Positions 1 through 9,132 of a stretch of DNA of 64,000 nt are shown here, piece by piece. The notes under the pieces were generated by a model. It did no database searches. It saw nothing but the letters and a program-made list of their open reading frames with translations, and was not told where the DNA came from. The stretch's first letter is position 1. Each line of letters begins with the position of its first letter. Source of the stretch: Noviluteimonas lactosilytica (GTDB lineage Bacteria > Pseudomonadota > Gammaproteobacteria > Xanthomonadales > Xanthomonadaceae); the NCBI RefSeq assembly GCF_020866925.1, contig NZ_JAJGAK010000001.1:1098189-1162188 (forward strand). The letters run 5' to 3'. The position numbers were made by a program, and so were the translations under genes.

Positions 1-1509
1 GACGTCAGCGCGCTCGACCCGAACCAGTCGGCGATCAAGCTGGTCAGTGAAGAACTGGTCCGCAAGCACGGGGTCCTGCCGCTCTTCAAGCGCGGCGGCC
101 GCCTGTTCGTGGGCCTGTCGGACCCGACCAACAGCCACGCCCTCGACGAGATCAAGTTCCACACCAACCTGGCGGTGGAGCCGATCCTGGTCGACGAGGA
201 CAAGGTCCGCCGCACGATCGACCACTGGCTGGAATCGGCCGATGCGCTGGCCGACGCGGTCGCCGACAGCGAGGGGCTCGAGAACCTCGACTCCAGCGGC
301 GGCGACGAGGATTTCTCCAACGACACGGGCGTGGACGCCAAGGGCGACGACACCCCGGTCGTGAAGTTCATCAACAAGGTGCTGGTGGATGCGATCCGCC
401 GCGGCGCCTCGGACATCCACTTCGAGCCCTACGAGACCGAATACCGCGTGCGCCTGCGCATCGACGGCATGCTCAAGCAGGTCGCCAAGGTGCCGGTGAA
501 GCTGCACTCGCGCATCGCCGCGCGCCTGAAGGTCATGGCGCAGCTGGACATCGCCGAGAAGCGCGTGCCGCAGGACGGCCGCATCAAGCTCAACCTCTCC
601 AAGAGCAAGCAGATCGACTTCCGCGTCAGCACCCTGCCGTCGCTGTTCGGCGAAAAGGTCGTGCTGCGTATCCTGGACGGCGGCGCGGCCAAGCTCGGCA
701 TCGACAAGCTCGGCTACGAGGACGACCAGCGGAGCCTGTTCCTCGACGCCGTGCAGAAGCCCTACGGCATGGTGCTCGTCACCGGTCCGACCGGCTCGGG
801 TAAGACGGTGTCGCTGTACACCGCGCTGAACATCCTCAACGACGAGACGCGCAACATCTCCACGGTCGAGGACCCGGTCGAAATCCGCGTGCCGGGCATC
901 AACCAGGTGCAGATGAACGTCAAGCGCGGCATGACCTTCGCCGCGGCCCTGCGCTCGTTCCTGCGACAAGACCCGGACGTGATCATGGTCGGCGAAATCC
1001 GCGACCTCGAGACCGCCGAGATCGGCATCAAGGCCGCGCAGACCGGCCACATGGTGCTCTCGACCCTGCACACCAACGACGCGCCGCAGACCATCGCGCG
1101 CCTGATGAACATGGGCGTGGCGCCCTACAACATCACCTCGTCGGTGACGCTGGTGATCGCGCAGCGCCTTGCCCGCCGCCTGCACGACTGCAAGCGCGAA
1201 GTGCACCTGCCCGACCATGCGTTGCTCGCCGAAGGCTTCTCCGCAGACGAGATCCACGCCGGCTTCAAGATGTACGAGGCCGTCGGCTGTCCCGACTGCA
1301 CCGAAGGCTACAAGGGCCGTACCGGCATCTACCAGGTCATGCCGATGACCGAAGAGATCCAGGACATCATCCTGTCGGGCGGCAACGTGTTGCAGATCGG
1401 TGAAGCCGCGCAGCGCTCCGGCGTGCGCGACCTGCGCCAGTCCGCACTCATGAAGGTGCGCAACGGCGTGACGAGCCTCGCGGAAATCAACCGCGTGACG
1501 AAAGACTAA
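1..1509 (+). CDS. pilB: Type IV pilus assembly ATPase PilB (5' partial)
   Basis: Hexameric cytoplasmic ATPase that powers pilus extension. The frame is open from base 1, so the start lies outside; 502 residues are visible. The visible part starts in the N-terminal T2SSE_N-like domain and continues into the ATPase core. Walker A GPTGSGKT is at visible residues 262-269, Walker B-type DPDVIMVGEIRD near 324, and the His box is STLHTND. Cysteines of the metal-binding insert are present (a Cys in LHDC, then CPDC before EGYKGRTGIY). pilC follows after 25 bp, as is usual in xanthomonads. The paralogue GspE is encoded at 55886-57613, but PilC and PilD next door fix this copy as PilB. Confidence 0.95.
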   Translation, partial: DVSALDPNQSAIKLVSEELVRKHGVLPLFKRGGRLFVGLSDPTNSHALDEIKFHTNLAVEPILVDEDKVRRTIDHWLESADALADAVADSEGLENLDSSGGDEDFSNDTGVDAKGDDTPVVKFINKVLVDAIRRGASDIHFEPYETEYRVRLRIDGMLKQVAKVPVKLHSRIAARLKVMAQLDIAEKRVPQDGRIKLNLSKSKQIDFRVSTLPSLFGEKVVLRILDGGAAKLGIDKLGYEDDQRSLFLDAVQKPYGMVLVTGPTGSGKTVSLYTALNILNDETRNISTVEDPVEIRVPGINQVQMNVKRGMTFAAALRSFLRQDPDVIMVGEIRDLETAEIGIKAAQTGHMVLSTLHTNDAPQTIARLMNMGVAPYNITSSVTLVIAQRLARRLHDCKREVHLPDHALLAEGFSADEIHAGFKMYEAVGCPDCTEGYKGRTGIYQVMPMTEEIQDIILSGGNVLQIGEAAQRSGVRDLRQSALMKVRNGVTSLAEINRVTKD

Positions 1510-1534
1510 TTAAGAGACTTTGGGGGAACGCCAG

Positions 1535-2803
1535 ATGGCCGTCACCAAGAACGCCGCCCGTAGCACGACGAAGCAGCCTGCAGCCGCACGGCGCGCCGAG
1601 TCTTTGCCGATCTTCGTGTGGGAAGGCAACGACAAGCGCGGCGTGAAGATGCGCGGCGAACAAGCCGCGCGCAACGCCAACCTGGTGCGTGCCGACCTGC
1701 GCAAGCAGGGCATCACGCCTTCGATGGTGAAGGTGAAGCCCAAGCCGCTCTTCGGCGGCAGCGGCTCGCGCATCACGGCGAAGGAAATCGCGGTGTTCAG
1801 CCGCCAGATCGCGACCATGCTCAAGTCGGGCGTGCCGATCGTGCAGGCGATGGAAATCATCGGCGGCGGCCAGAAGAACCCGAAGATGCGCGACCTGATC
1901 AACACGATCCGGTCGGACATCGAGAGCGGCTCGGCCCTGTCCGAGGCGCTGGCCAAGCATCCGGTGCAGTTCGACGAACTCTTCCGCAACCTCGTCAAGG
2001 CCGGTGAATCGGCGGGCGTGCTCGACACCGTGCTCGACACGGTGGCGACGTACAAGGAAAACATCGAAGCGCTGAAGGGCAAGATCAAGAAGGCGATGTT
2101 CTACCCGGCGATGGTCGTCGCGGTGGCGTTGCTGGTCAGCGCGATCCTGCTGGTGTTCGTGGTGCCGCAGTTCAAGGAAGTGTTCGCGAACTTCGGCGCC
2201 GAGCTGCCGGCCTTCACCCTGCTGGTGATCAACCTCAGCGAGTTCATGGTGAAGTTCTGGTGGCTGATCTTCGGCGTGATCGGCGGTGCGATCGTCGGCT
2301 TCATCATGCTCAAGAAGCGATCGCCTGCATTCGCGCACTTCCTCGATCGCATGGTGCTGAAGCTCCCGGTGATCGGCAAGATCATGCACGAGGCGGCGCT
2401 GGCGCGTTTCGCCCGCACGCTCGCGGTGACCTTCGCGGCCGGCGTGCCGCTGGTCGAGGCGCTCGACACCGTGGCCGGCGCGACCGGCAACACCGTGTAC
2501 GAGCAGGCGGTGAAGCGCGTGCGCGACGACGTGTCCGTGGGTTACCAGGTCAACCTGGCGATGAAGCAGACCAACCTCTTCCCGCACATGGTCGTGCAGA
2601 TGACCGCGATCGGTGAAGAAGCCGGTGCGCTCGACACGATGCTCTACAAGGTGGCCGAGTTCTACGAGATGGAGGTCAACAACGCGGTCGACGCGCTGGC
2701 CTCGCTGCTCGAACCGATCATCGTGGTGATGCTGGGCGTGATCGTCGGCTCCATGGTCGTGGCCATGTACCTGCCGATCTTCAAGCTCGCCGCCGTCGTC
2801 TGA
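1535..2803 (+). CDS. pilC: Type IV pilus inner-membrane platform protein PilC
   Basis: Polytopic inner-membrane platform of the type IV pilus (GspF/PilC family), 422 residues. It has two T2SSF domains, each preceding a hydrophobic segment: AMVVAVALLVSAILLVFVVP near the middle and LEPIIVVMLGVIVGSMVVAM at the C-terminus. The repeated family motif is visible as ATMLKSGVPIVQAMEII in the first domain and AVTFAAGVPLVEALDTV in the second. I chose ATG 1535 because GGGGGAACG lies just upstream as a ribosome binding site; an in-frame TTG at 1520 overlaps that site and is less likely. It lies between pilB and pilD in one transcription unit. Confidence 0.95.
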   Translation: MAVTKNAARSTTKQPAAARRAESLPIFVWEGNDKRGVKMRGEQAARNANLVRADLRKQGITPSMVKVKPKPLFGGSGSRITAKEIAVFSRQIATMLKSGVPIVQAMEIIGGGQKNPKMRDLINTIRSDIESGSALSEALAKHPVQFDELFRNLVKAGESAGVLDTVLDTVATYKENIEALKGKIKKAMFYPAMVVAVALLVSAILLVFVVPQFKEVFANFGAELPAFTLLVINLSEFMVKFWWLIFGVIGGAIVGFIMLKKRSPAFAHFLDRMVLKLPVIGKIMHEAALARFARTLAVTFAAGVPLVEALDTVAGATGNTVYEQAVKRVRDDVSVGYQVNLAMKQTNLFPHMVVQMTAIGEEAGALDTMLYKVAEFYEMEVNNAVDALASLLEPIIVVMLGVIVGSMVVAMYLPIFKLAAVV

Positions 2804-2813
2804 CGCTCGCTGG

Positions 2814-3677
2814 ATGGCATTCCTCGATCAGAACCCCGGCCTCGGCTATCCCGCCGCGGCCGCCTTCGGGCTCGCCCTCGGCAGCTTCCTGAACGTCGTG
2901 ATCCTGCGCCTTCCGCGCAGGCTCGAATGGCAGTGGCGGCGCGACAGCCGCGAAGTCCTCGGCGAGCCGGAGGAATACGATCCGCCGCCGCCGGGGATCG
3001 TCGTCGAACCCTCGCACTGCCCGCACTGCAAGCATCGCCTGGCGTGGTACGAGAACATCCCGCTGGTCAGCTGGCTCATCCAGCGCGGCAAGTGCCGGCA
3101 TTGCCACGCACCGATCTCGGCGCAGTACCCGTTCGTCGAGTTCCTCACGATGGTGCTCGTGCTCGCGTGCGTGTGGCAGTTCGGGTTCGGCTGGCGCGGC
3201 TTCGGCGCGGTGGTGTTCACCTGCTTCCTTATCTCGCTCGCGGGCATCGACCTGCGCACGCGCCTGTTGCCCGACCAGCTCACCCTGCCCTTGCTGTGGC
3301 TGGGATTTCTAGCCGCGGTCGAGAATCTCTACGTCGGCCAGAAGGCGGCGCTGCTCGGCGCGATGGCGGGCTACTTCTCGCTCTGGTCCGTGTACTGGGT
3401 GTTCAAGCAGGTCACCGGCAAGGAAGGCATGGGCCACGGCGACTTCAAGCTGCTCGCCGCGATCGGTGCGTGGGTCGGCCTCAAGGGCATCCTGCCGACG
3501 ATCCTGGTGTCGTCGATCGTGGGCGCGATCTTCGGATCGATCTTCCTGTTCTGGCAGGGGCGCGATCGCGCGACGCCGATTCCGTTCGGCCCCTATCTCG
3601 CCATCGCCGGCTGGATCGCGTTCTTCTGGAGCGAGCCGCTGATCGACGGCTACCTGCACCTCACCGGGTTGAAGTAA
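2814..3677 (+). CDS. pilD: Prepilin peptidase / N-methyltransferase PilD (XpsO-type)
   Basis: Integral-membrane aspartyl protease that cleaves the leader of type IV pilins and T2SS pseudopilins and N-methylates the new first residue. At 287 residues it has normal family length. The N-terminal cytoplasmic zinc-ribbon-like domain shows CPHCKHR and CRHCHAP. The two catalytic Asp regions are GIDLRTRLLPD and the GxGD-type GMGHGDFKLLAAIGAW, among about seven to eight hydrophobic segments. It is 10 bp after pilC and 4 bp before coaE. It probably also serves the five pseudopilins GspG-K encoded at 51.7-54.7 kb, since no second peptidase gene is in the window. Confidence 0.95.
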   Translation: MAFLDQNPGLGYPAAAAFGLALGSFLNVVILRLPRRLEWQWRRDSREVLGEPEEYDPPPPGIVVEPSHCPHCKHRLAWYENIPLVSWLIQRGKCRHCHAPISAQYPFVEFLTMVLVLACVWQFGFGWRGFGAVVFTCFLISLAGIDLRTRLLPDQLTLPLLWLGFLAAVENLYVGQKAALLGAMAGYFSLWSVYWVFKQVTGKEGMGHGDFKLLAAIGAWVGLKGILPTILVSSIVGAIFGSIFLFWQGRDRATPIPFGPYLAIAGWIAFFWSEPLIDGYLHLTGLK

Positions 3678-3681
3678 GCCG

Positions 3682-4308
3682 ATGGACGCCGGCCTGCCGA
3701 TGTACGCGGTCGGCCTGACCGGCGGCGTCGCGTCGGGCAAGAGCGCGGTGGCGGAACGCTTCGCCGCGCGCGGCATCGCGGTCGTCGACGCGGATGTCGC
3801 GGCGCGCGAAGTCGTGCAGCCGGGGCAACCGGCGCTGGCGGAAATCGCCGCGACCTTCGGCCACGATGTCCTGCTGGCCGACGGCCAGCTCGATCGCGCG
3901 GCGTTGCGTCGCCACGTCTTCGGCGACGATGCGGCGCGCCGCCAGCTCGAAGCGATCCTGCATCCACGCATCCGCATCGCACTGCACGAAGATGCGCTGC
4001 GTGCGCAGGGGCCGTACGCGATCGTCGCGATCCCGCTGCTCGCCGAAGGCGGTGGCCGCAATGCGTATCCCTGGCTCGACCGCATCCTGGTCGTCGACGT
4101 GCATCGCGAGATCCAGCTCGCACGCGTGATGGCGCGCGACGGCATCGACGCGATCCTCGCCGAACGCATGGTCGCCGCGCAGGCGAGCCGCCAGGCGCGG
4201 CTGGCGATCGCCGACGACGTGGTGGTGAACGACGGCGCGATCGACGAACTCGATGCGCACGTCGATGCGCTGGATCGGCGCTACCGGAAACTCGCGACGC
4301 TCAGGTAG
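3682..4308 (+). CDS. coaE: Dephospho-CoA kinase
   Basis: Cytoplasmic kinase that phosphorylates the ribose 3'-OH of dephospho-CoA, the last step of CoA synthesis. 208 residues, normal length. The P-loop GGVASGKS lies near residues 13-20, and the following segment (VVDADVAAREVVQPG) matches the family's substrate-binding Asp region. Linkage pilD-coaE is common in Gammaproteobacteria. An alternative start is the ATG at 3700 (MYAVGLTGG). The last 8 bp overlap the 3' end of the convergent Nudix fusion gene. Confidence 0.95.
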   Translation: MDAGLPMYAVGLTGGVASGKSAVAERFAARGIAVVDADVAAREVVQPGQPALAEIAATFGHDVLLADGQLDRAALRRHVFGDDAARRQLEAILHPRIRIALHEDALRAQGPYAIVAIPLLAEGGGRNAYPWLDRILVVDVHREIQLARVMARDGIDAILAERMVAAQASRQARLAIADDVVVNDGAIDELDAHVDALDRRYRKLATLR

Positions 4309-5269
4309 GCCACAACCCGCGGATCGCGGCGATGCCCTGCGCGCCGTGCGCGCGCGCGACGTCGATGTCCTGCGCGCCCATTCCGCCGATCGCGTACATC
4401 GGCAACGCGACTTCCTCGCGCAACGCCGCGAATCCCGTCCAGCCGAGCGGCGTGGCGTCCGGATGCGTGAGCGTGTCTGCCACCGGGCCGACCACGGCGA
4501 AATCGCAGCCGAGCGATTCGGCGCGGCGCAGTTCGTCGAGCGTGTGGCACGACGCGCCGACGCGCATGCCTTCGGCCAACGGTCGCACGTCCAGTTGCAT
4601 GAGCTGCGCGGCGCGCAGATGCACGCCGATGCGCAACGCCTGCGCCAGCGCGATGTCGCCGTTCACCAGGACTTCGGCGCCGTGGCGGCGACACGCATCG
4701 ACCGCCGCTTCCACCAGTTGCGTCCAGCGCGCGGACGCGCAATGCGGTGCGCGCAATTGCACGCGACGGATGCCTGCGTCCAACGCGCGCTCGAGCGATT
4801 CGAGCCACGCGGCATCGGAGCCGTCGGGCGCGGGCGTGACGAGATAGCGATCGGGCTGCAGCAATGCGGCGACGACGGGGATGTCGGCCGGCGGCATCTG
4901 ATACGACGCGAGCGTGTGCGGCGGCGCCCACGCGAGCGCCTGGCCATCGAGGCCCTTCACCGTGCCGCGCCACGCACCGACCATGCGCACGTCCAGGCGC
5001 AGGCGCTTGTGCGGATAGCGCTGCGGCACCGCGATCAGCGGCGCGCCGCAGTCGATATCGATGCCGAGTTCTTCGTGCAGTTCGCGGGCGAGCGCCGCTT
5101 CGGGCGACTCGCCGGGTTCGCGCTTGCCGCCGGGGAATTCCCAGAGGCCGGCGAGGTCGCGGCCTTCGGTGCGGCGCGCGAGGAGGATGCGGCCGGCCTT
5201 GTCGCGAATCACCCCGGCGACGACGTCGACCGGGGGCGTTTGCGCTTCGCGACTTCGGCCTTCGCCCAT
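4301..5269 (-). CDS. Nudix hydrolase fused to thiamine-phosphate-synthase-like domain
   Basis: 322 residues with two domains. The N-terminal half (about 15-140) is MutT-like, with the Nudix box in the segment GGKREPGESPEAALARELHE followed by ELG; MutT enzymes hydrolyse 8-oxo-dGTP. The C-terminal half (about 150-322) resembles the TIM-barrel ThiE/TenI family: VQLRAPH, HLRAAQLM, GASCHTLDEL, FAVVGPVADTLTHPDATPLGW and AIGGMG. The same fusion occurs in other gammaproteobacteria, downstream of secA as here. MutT activity is likely; the substrate of the ThiE-like half is not evident, and it may be a TenI-like homologue rather than a true thiamine phosphate synthase. The start codon lies in a 16-bp tandem duplication. 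Confidence 0.85.
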   Translation of the reverse strand: MGEGRSREAQTPPVDVVAGVIRDKAGRILLARRTEGRDLAGLWEFPGGKREPGESPEAALARELHEELGIDIDCGAPLIAVPQRYPHKRLRLDVRMVGAWRGTVKGLDGQALAWAPPHTLASYQMPPADIPVVAALLQPDRYLVTPAPDGSDAAWLESLERALDAGIRRVQLRAPHCASARWTQLVEAAVDACRRHGAEVLVNGDIALAQALRIGVHLRAAQLMQLDVRPLAEGMRVGASCHTLDELRRAESLGCDFAVVGPVADTLTHPDATPLGWTGFAALREEVALPMYAIGGMGAQDIDVARAHGAQGIAAIRGLWPT

Positions 5270-5296
5270 CTCAGATCAGGCCCATCTCAGGTCAGG
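5265..5296. repeat. 16-bp tandem duplication at the secA / Nudix gene junction
   Basis: Two head-to-tail 16-bp units, cccatctcagatcagg (5265-5280) and cccatctcaggtcagg (5281-5296), differ at one base. On the minus strand the secA stop codon lies in the first unit read and the start codon of the following Nudix gene in the second. It looks like a local replication-slippage duplication that lengthened the spacer. Confidence 0.8.
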
Positions 5297-8027
5297 CGAG
5301 CTGGCCGTGGCAGTGCTTGTACTTCTTGCCGCTGCCGCACGGGCACGGATCGTTGCGACCGACGCGCTCGGAGGGACCGGGCGGCAGCATCTCCAGCGAG
5401 GTCTGCGTGCCCTGGACCTGCGCCGCTTCCTCGTCGGCGCCGTAACCGCCGGTTTCCGGATGCTGGAACTGCATCTGGCGCGCGATCGCTTCGGCGCGCG
5501 CGCGTTCGGCGGCTTCGGCCTGCGCGATCTCTTCCTCGGTGCGGATGCGCACGCGGGCGAGCAGCGTCACGACTTCGCGCTTCACCTTCTCCAGCATCTG
5601 GCCGAACAGCTCGAAGGCCTCGCGCTTGTATTCCTGCTTCGGCTGCTTCTGCGCGTAGCCGCGCAGGTGGATGCCCTGGCGCAGGTAATCCATGCGGCCG
5701 AGGTGTTCCTTCCAGTTTTGGTCGAGCACGTTGAGCATGATGTGCTTTTCCAGCATGCGCATGTTCTCGCCGCCGATCTGCGCTTCCTTGTCGGTGAACA
5801 GCTGCGCCAGGCGCTTCTGCACTTCCTCGGCGATGCCCTCGGAGTCGATTTCCTTCTGCGCGGCGACGTGCGCCTGCATGCCGGCGCGCACGCCGAACTC
5901 GTTCTCGAGTTCCGCGTCCAGGCCCTGCAGGTCCCACTGTTCGTCGATCGAGTTGATCGGGACGAACTTGGCGACCATGTCGGCGACCACGTCTTCGCGG
6001 ATGCCGGTGATGTTCTCTTCCACGCTCTCGGCGTCGAGCAGCTCGTCGCGCTGCTGGTAGATGACCTTGCGCTGGTCGTTGTTGACGTCGTCGAAGTCGA
6101 GCAGGTTCTTGCGGATGTCGAAGTTGTGGGCCTCGACCTTGCGCTGCGCGTTGGCGATCTGCTTGGTCACCAGCGGGCTTTCGATGATGTCGTCTTCCTT
6201 CAGGCCCATGCGCGCCATGACGCGCTGCACCCAGTCGGCCGCGAAGATGCGCATCAGGTTGTCTTCGAGCGACAGGTAGAAGCGCGACGAACCCGGGTCG
6301 CCCTGGCGACCGGATCGGCCGCGCAGCTGGTTGTCGATGCGGCGCGATTCGTGGCGTTCGGTGCCGACGATGTGCAGGCCGCCGGCGGCCTTCACCGCGT
6401 CATGGCGTTCCTGCCAGGCCTGGCGCAGCGGCGCCTTGTCGGCGTCGGGGGCCTCTTCGCCGAGCGCGGCGAGTTCGGCTTCGAGCGAACCGCCGAGCAC
6501 GATGTCGGTACCGCGGCCGGCCATGTTGGTCGCGATGGTCACCGCACCCGGGCGACCGGCGTTGGCGACGATGTGCGCTTCGCGTTCGTGCTGCTTCGCG
6601 TTGAGCACTTCGTGCGCGATGCCCGCGGCCTGCAGTTGTTCGGACAGCAGCTCGGAGACTTCGATCGACGTGGTGCCGACGAGCACGGGCTGGCCCTTCG
6701 CGTGGCACTCCTGGATCTCGCGGACGACCGCGCGGTACTTGCCGGCGCGGTTGAGGAACACCAGGTCCGCGTTGTCCTTGCGGACCATCGGGCGGTGCGT
6801 CGGGATCACGACGACTTCCAGGCCGTAGATGTTCTGGAACTCGTAGGCCTCGGTGTCCGCGGTGCCGGTCATGCCCGACAGCTTGTTGTACATGCGGAAC
6901 AGGTTCTGGAACGTGATCGAGGCGAGCGTCTGGTTCTCGCGCTGCACCGCCACGCGTTCCTTCGCTTCCACCGCCTGGTGCAGGCCGTCGGACCAGCGGC
7001 GGCCCGGCAGCGTGCGTCCGGTGAATTCGTCGACGATCACCACTTCGCCATCGCGCACGATGTAGTCGACGTCGCGCTGGAACAGCGCGTGCGCGCGCAG
7101 CGCGGCGTTGAGGTGGTGGACGACGTGGATGTTGTTCGCGGCGTACAGCGCGTCTTCGTCGCCGGTCAGCACGCCGGCGCTGCGCAGCAGCGCTTCGACG
7201 TGTTCCATGCCGGCCTCGGAGAGGTGGACCTGCTTGCCCTTCTCGTCGACCCAGAAATCGCCCTCGCCTTCCTCTTCCTTCTGGCGGGACAGGCGCGGGA
7301 CGATCGCGTCGAGCTGGTGGTAGAGCTCCTGCGATTCGTCGGCGGGTCCGGAGATGATCAGCGGGGTGCGCGCTTCGTCGATGAGGATCGAGTCGACTTC
7401 GTCGACGATCGCGTAGTGCAGGCCGCGCTGGTAACGGTCTTCCTTCGCCAGCGCCATGTTGTCGCGCAGGTAGTCGAAGCCGAATTCGTTGTTGGTGCCG
7501 TAGGTGATGTCGGCGGCGTACGCGGCGTGCTTGTCCGAATGCGGCATGCCCGGATAGACCACGCCGACCGACAGGCCGAGCCAGTTATACAGCTTGCCCA
7601 TCCACGCCGAGTCGCGGCGCGCGAGGTAATCGTTGACCGTCACCACGTGCACGCCCTTGCCTTCGAGCGCATTGAGGTAGGTCGGCAGCGTCGCGACGAG
7701 GGTCTTGCCTTCGCCCGTGCGCATTTCGGCGATCTTGCCCAGGTGCAGCACCATGCCGCCGATCAGCTGCACGTCGTAATGGCGCATGCCCATCACGCGG
7801 CGCGAGGCTTCGCGGCAAACGGCGAAGGCTTCGGGGAGGAGCTTGTCGAGCGACTCGCCCTTGGCGACTCGCTCCTTGAATTCCGGCGTCTTGGCCTGGA
7901 GCTCCGCGTCCGACAGCGCCTGCAGCTGCGGCTCGAGCGCGTTGATCTTCTTGACGATGCCCCCGAGCTGGCCGAGCAGGCGTTCGTTACGGCTGCCGAA
8001 GACACGGGTGAGCAAGCTGTTGAGCAT
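5292..8027 (-). CDS. secA: Preprotein translocase ATPase SecA
   Basis: Motor ATPase of the Sec pathway; it pushes unfolded preproteins through SecYEG. 911 residues, normal for proteobacteria. Walker A MRTGEGKT is at residues 102-109, the DEAD-like motif is [15 protein letters not shown], and a later helicase motif reads [10 protein letters not shown]. The C-terminal zinc-binding SecB/lipid-binding tail [13 protein letters not shown] is intact and preceded by the usual low-complexity linker. The start is ATG 8027. A strong minus-strand terminator ends about 55 bp upstream, so secA either has its own promoter in that gap or depends on read-through from the M23 gene. No secM-like leader gene is seen. 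Confidence 0.98.
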   Translation of the reverse strand: MLNSLLTRVFGSRNERLLGQLGGIVKKINALEPQLQALSDAELQAKTPEFKERVAKGESLDKLLPEAFAVCREASRRVMGMRHYDVQLIGGMVLHLGKIAEMRTGEGKTLVATLPTYLNALEGKGVHVVTVNDYLARRDSAWMGKLYNWLGLSVGVVYPGMPHSDKHAAYAADITYGTNNEFGFDYLRDNMALAKEDRYQRGLHYAIVDEVDSILIDEARTPLIISGPADESQELYHQLDAIVPRLSRQKEEEGEGDFWVDEKGKQVHLSEAGMEHVEALLRSAGVLTGDEDALYAANNIHVVHHLNAALRAHALFQRDVDYIVRDGEVVIVDEFTGRTLPGRRWSDGLHQAVEAKERVAVQRENQTLASITFQNLFRMYNKLSGMTGTADTEAYEFQNIYGLEVVVIPTHRPMVRKDNADLVFLNRAGKYRAVVREIQECHAKGQPVLVGTTSIEVSELLSEQLQAAGIAHEVLNAKQHEREAHIVANAGRPGAVTIATNMAGRGTDIVLGGSLEAELAALGEEAPDADKAPLRQAWQERHDAVKAAGGLHIVGTERHESRRIDNQLRGRSGRQGDPGSSRFYLSLEDNLMRIFAADWVQRVMARMGLKEDDIIESPLVTKQIANAQRKVEAHNFDIRKNLLDFDDVNNDQRKVIYQQRDELLDAESVEENITGIREDVVADMVAKFVPINSIDEQWDLQGLDAELENEFGVRAGMQAHVAAQKEIDSEGIAEEVQKRLAQLFTDKEAQIGGENMRMLEKHIMLNVLDQNWKEHLGRMDYLRQGIHLRGYAQKQPKQEYKREAFELFGQMLEKVKREVVTLLARVRIRTEEEIAQAEAAERARAEAIARQMQFQHPETGGYGADEEAAQVQGTQTSLEMLPPGPSERVGRNDPCPCGSGKKYKHCHGQLA

Positions 8028-8082
8028 CGAAGGACACCAAATTCAGGAGGGGTGCGGACGCGGGCAAGGCACGTCGTCCAGC

Positions 8083-8110
8083 AACAAAAAAGGGCGCGGG
8101 GCGCCCTTTG
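8083..8110 (-). terminator. Rho-independent terminator after the M23 peptidase gene
   Basis: AAAGGGCG (8089-8096) and CGCCCTTT (8102-8109) form a perfect 8-bp stem with a 5-nt loop. Read on the minus strand it ends in six T (complement of 8086-8091). It lies between the M23 gene and secA. Confidence 0.85.
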
Positions 8111-8158
8111 TTCGGCAACGCGGCATTGTAGCTGGGGACCGCGGCTGCGCCTATCAAG

Positions 8159-8187
8159 CCTGCCGCGCCATTGGAAGGCGCGGCAGG
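8159..8187 (-). terminator. GC-rich hairpin just downstream of the M23 gene
   Basis: CCTGCCGCGCC (8159-8169) pairs perfectly with GGCGCGGCAGG (8177-8187) across a 7-nt loop, 9 bp after the M23 stop codon. There is no T-run, so it is probably an mRNA 3'-end stabiliser or auxiliary hairpin before the terminator at 8083-8110. Confidence 0.5.
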
Positions 8188-8195
8188 AGGGAAGT

Positions 8196-9128
8196 TCAAC
8201 CGCGGGTCACGCTGCGGTTCTGGTTCTGGCCCAGGAACTTGCGCGGATTCACGACGCGGCCGTTCTCCCACACTTCGAAGTGCACGTGGGCGCCGGTCGA
8301 ACGGCCGGTGGAGCCGGCCTTCGCGATCTGCTGGCCCGCGCGGACGAGGTCGCCGATGCGGCCCATCAGGCGCGAGTTGTGCGCGTAGCGCGTGACGTAG
8401 CCGTTGCCGTGGTCGACTTCCACCACGTTGCCGTAGCCCGAACGCACGCCGGAGAAGCTGACCACGCCGTCGGCGACGGCGAGGACGGGATCGCCGACCT
8501 TCGCCTTGAAGTCGATGCCCTTGTGGAACTGGTGGCCGCCGACGATCGGATCGGCGCGGCCGCCGAAGCCGGAGGTGATGTAGCTGTTGTTGATCGGATC
8601 GCGCGAGGGGACCGCGTTGCGGTCGAGCTCGCGGTTGAACAGCAGCGACTCCATCACCGAGAGCTGCTGGCCCGACGCGGCGTATTCCTTCTCGAGCGTC
8701 GCGAGCTCGCGCGACAGCTCGTCGCGCGGCATGTCGCGGATGGGGCCCGGACCACCGGTCGGGACCGGCTGTTCGAAGTCGAACTCGCCGTCCTCGAGCT
8801 GGCCGGCGCGCGTCAGGCGCTCACCGAGCGCGTTGAGGCGGTTGGCCTGCGCCTGGAGTTCGCCGAGGCGGGCGGCCAGCGCATTGATCTCGCGCTGCGA
8901 CGCTGCACGGGTGGCGGCGAGTTGCTTGTCCTGCTTGTCGACCTTGGCGGTCAGGTGCGCGTTGTACGCACCGGCGATGCCAACGGAAGCGCCGAGCCCC
9001 AACACGAGGCCGGAAGCGAGCAGAATGCCGGCGGCGACCCCGGGACGACGCTGTGCGTGGTCCGTGAGTCGGCCGACGAGGCCCGTCGCGGGACGGTGCC
9101 GATTATTCAGTACGATTTTGAAGCTCAT
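8196..9128 (-). CDS. Membrane-anchored M23 family metallopeptidase
   Basis: Putative peptidoglycan endopeptidase, 310 residues from ATG 9128. An N-terminal hydrophobic segment (about 30-55, GILLASGLVLGLGASVGIAG) is an uncleaved anchor or signal. A coiled-coil-prone stretch follows (TAKVDKQDKQLAATRAASQ and onward), then the C-terminal LytM domain with zinc motifs HKGID and HVHFEVW, and GYGNVVEVDHGNGYVTRYAH between them. Both metal-binding His motifs are intact, so an active enzyme is expected. The same gene sits between secA and the DUF721 gene in Pseudomonas. An upstream in-frame ATG at 9203 would add 25 residues inside dciA and is not favoured. Confidence 0.9.
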   Translation of the reverse strand: MSFKIVLNNRHRPATGLVGRLTDHAQRRPGVAAGILLASGLVLGLGASVGIAGAYNAHLTAKVDKQDKQLAATRAASQREINALAARLGELQAQANRLNALGERLTRAGQLEDGEFDFEQPVPTGGPGPIRDMPRDELSRELATLEKEYAASGQQLSVMESLLFNRELDRNAVPSRDPINNSYITSGFGGRADPIVGGHQFHKGIDFKAKVGDPVLAVADGVVSFSGVRSGYGNVVEVDHGNGYVTRYAHNSRLMGRIGDLVRAGQQIAKAGSTGRSTGAHVHFEVWENGRVVNPRKFLGQNQNRSVTRG

Positions 9129-9132
9129 ATCG

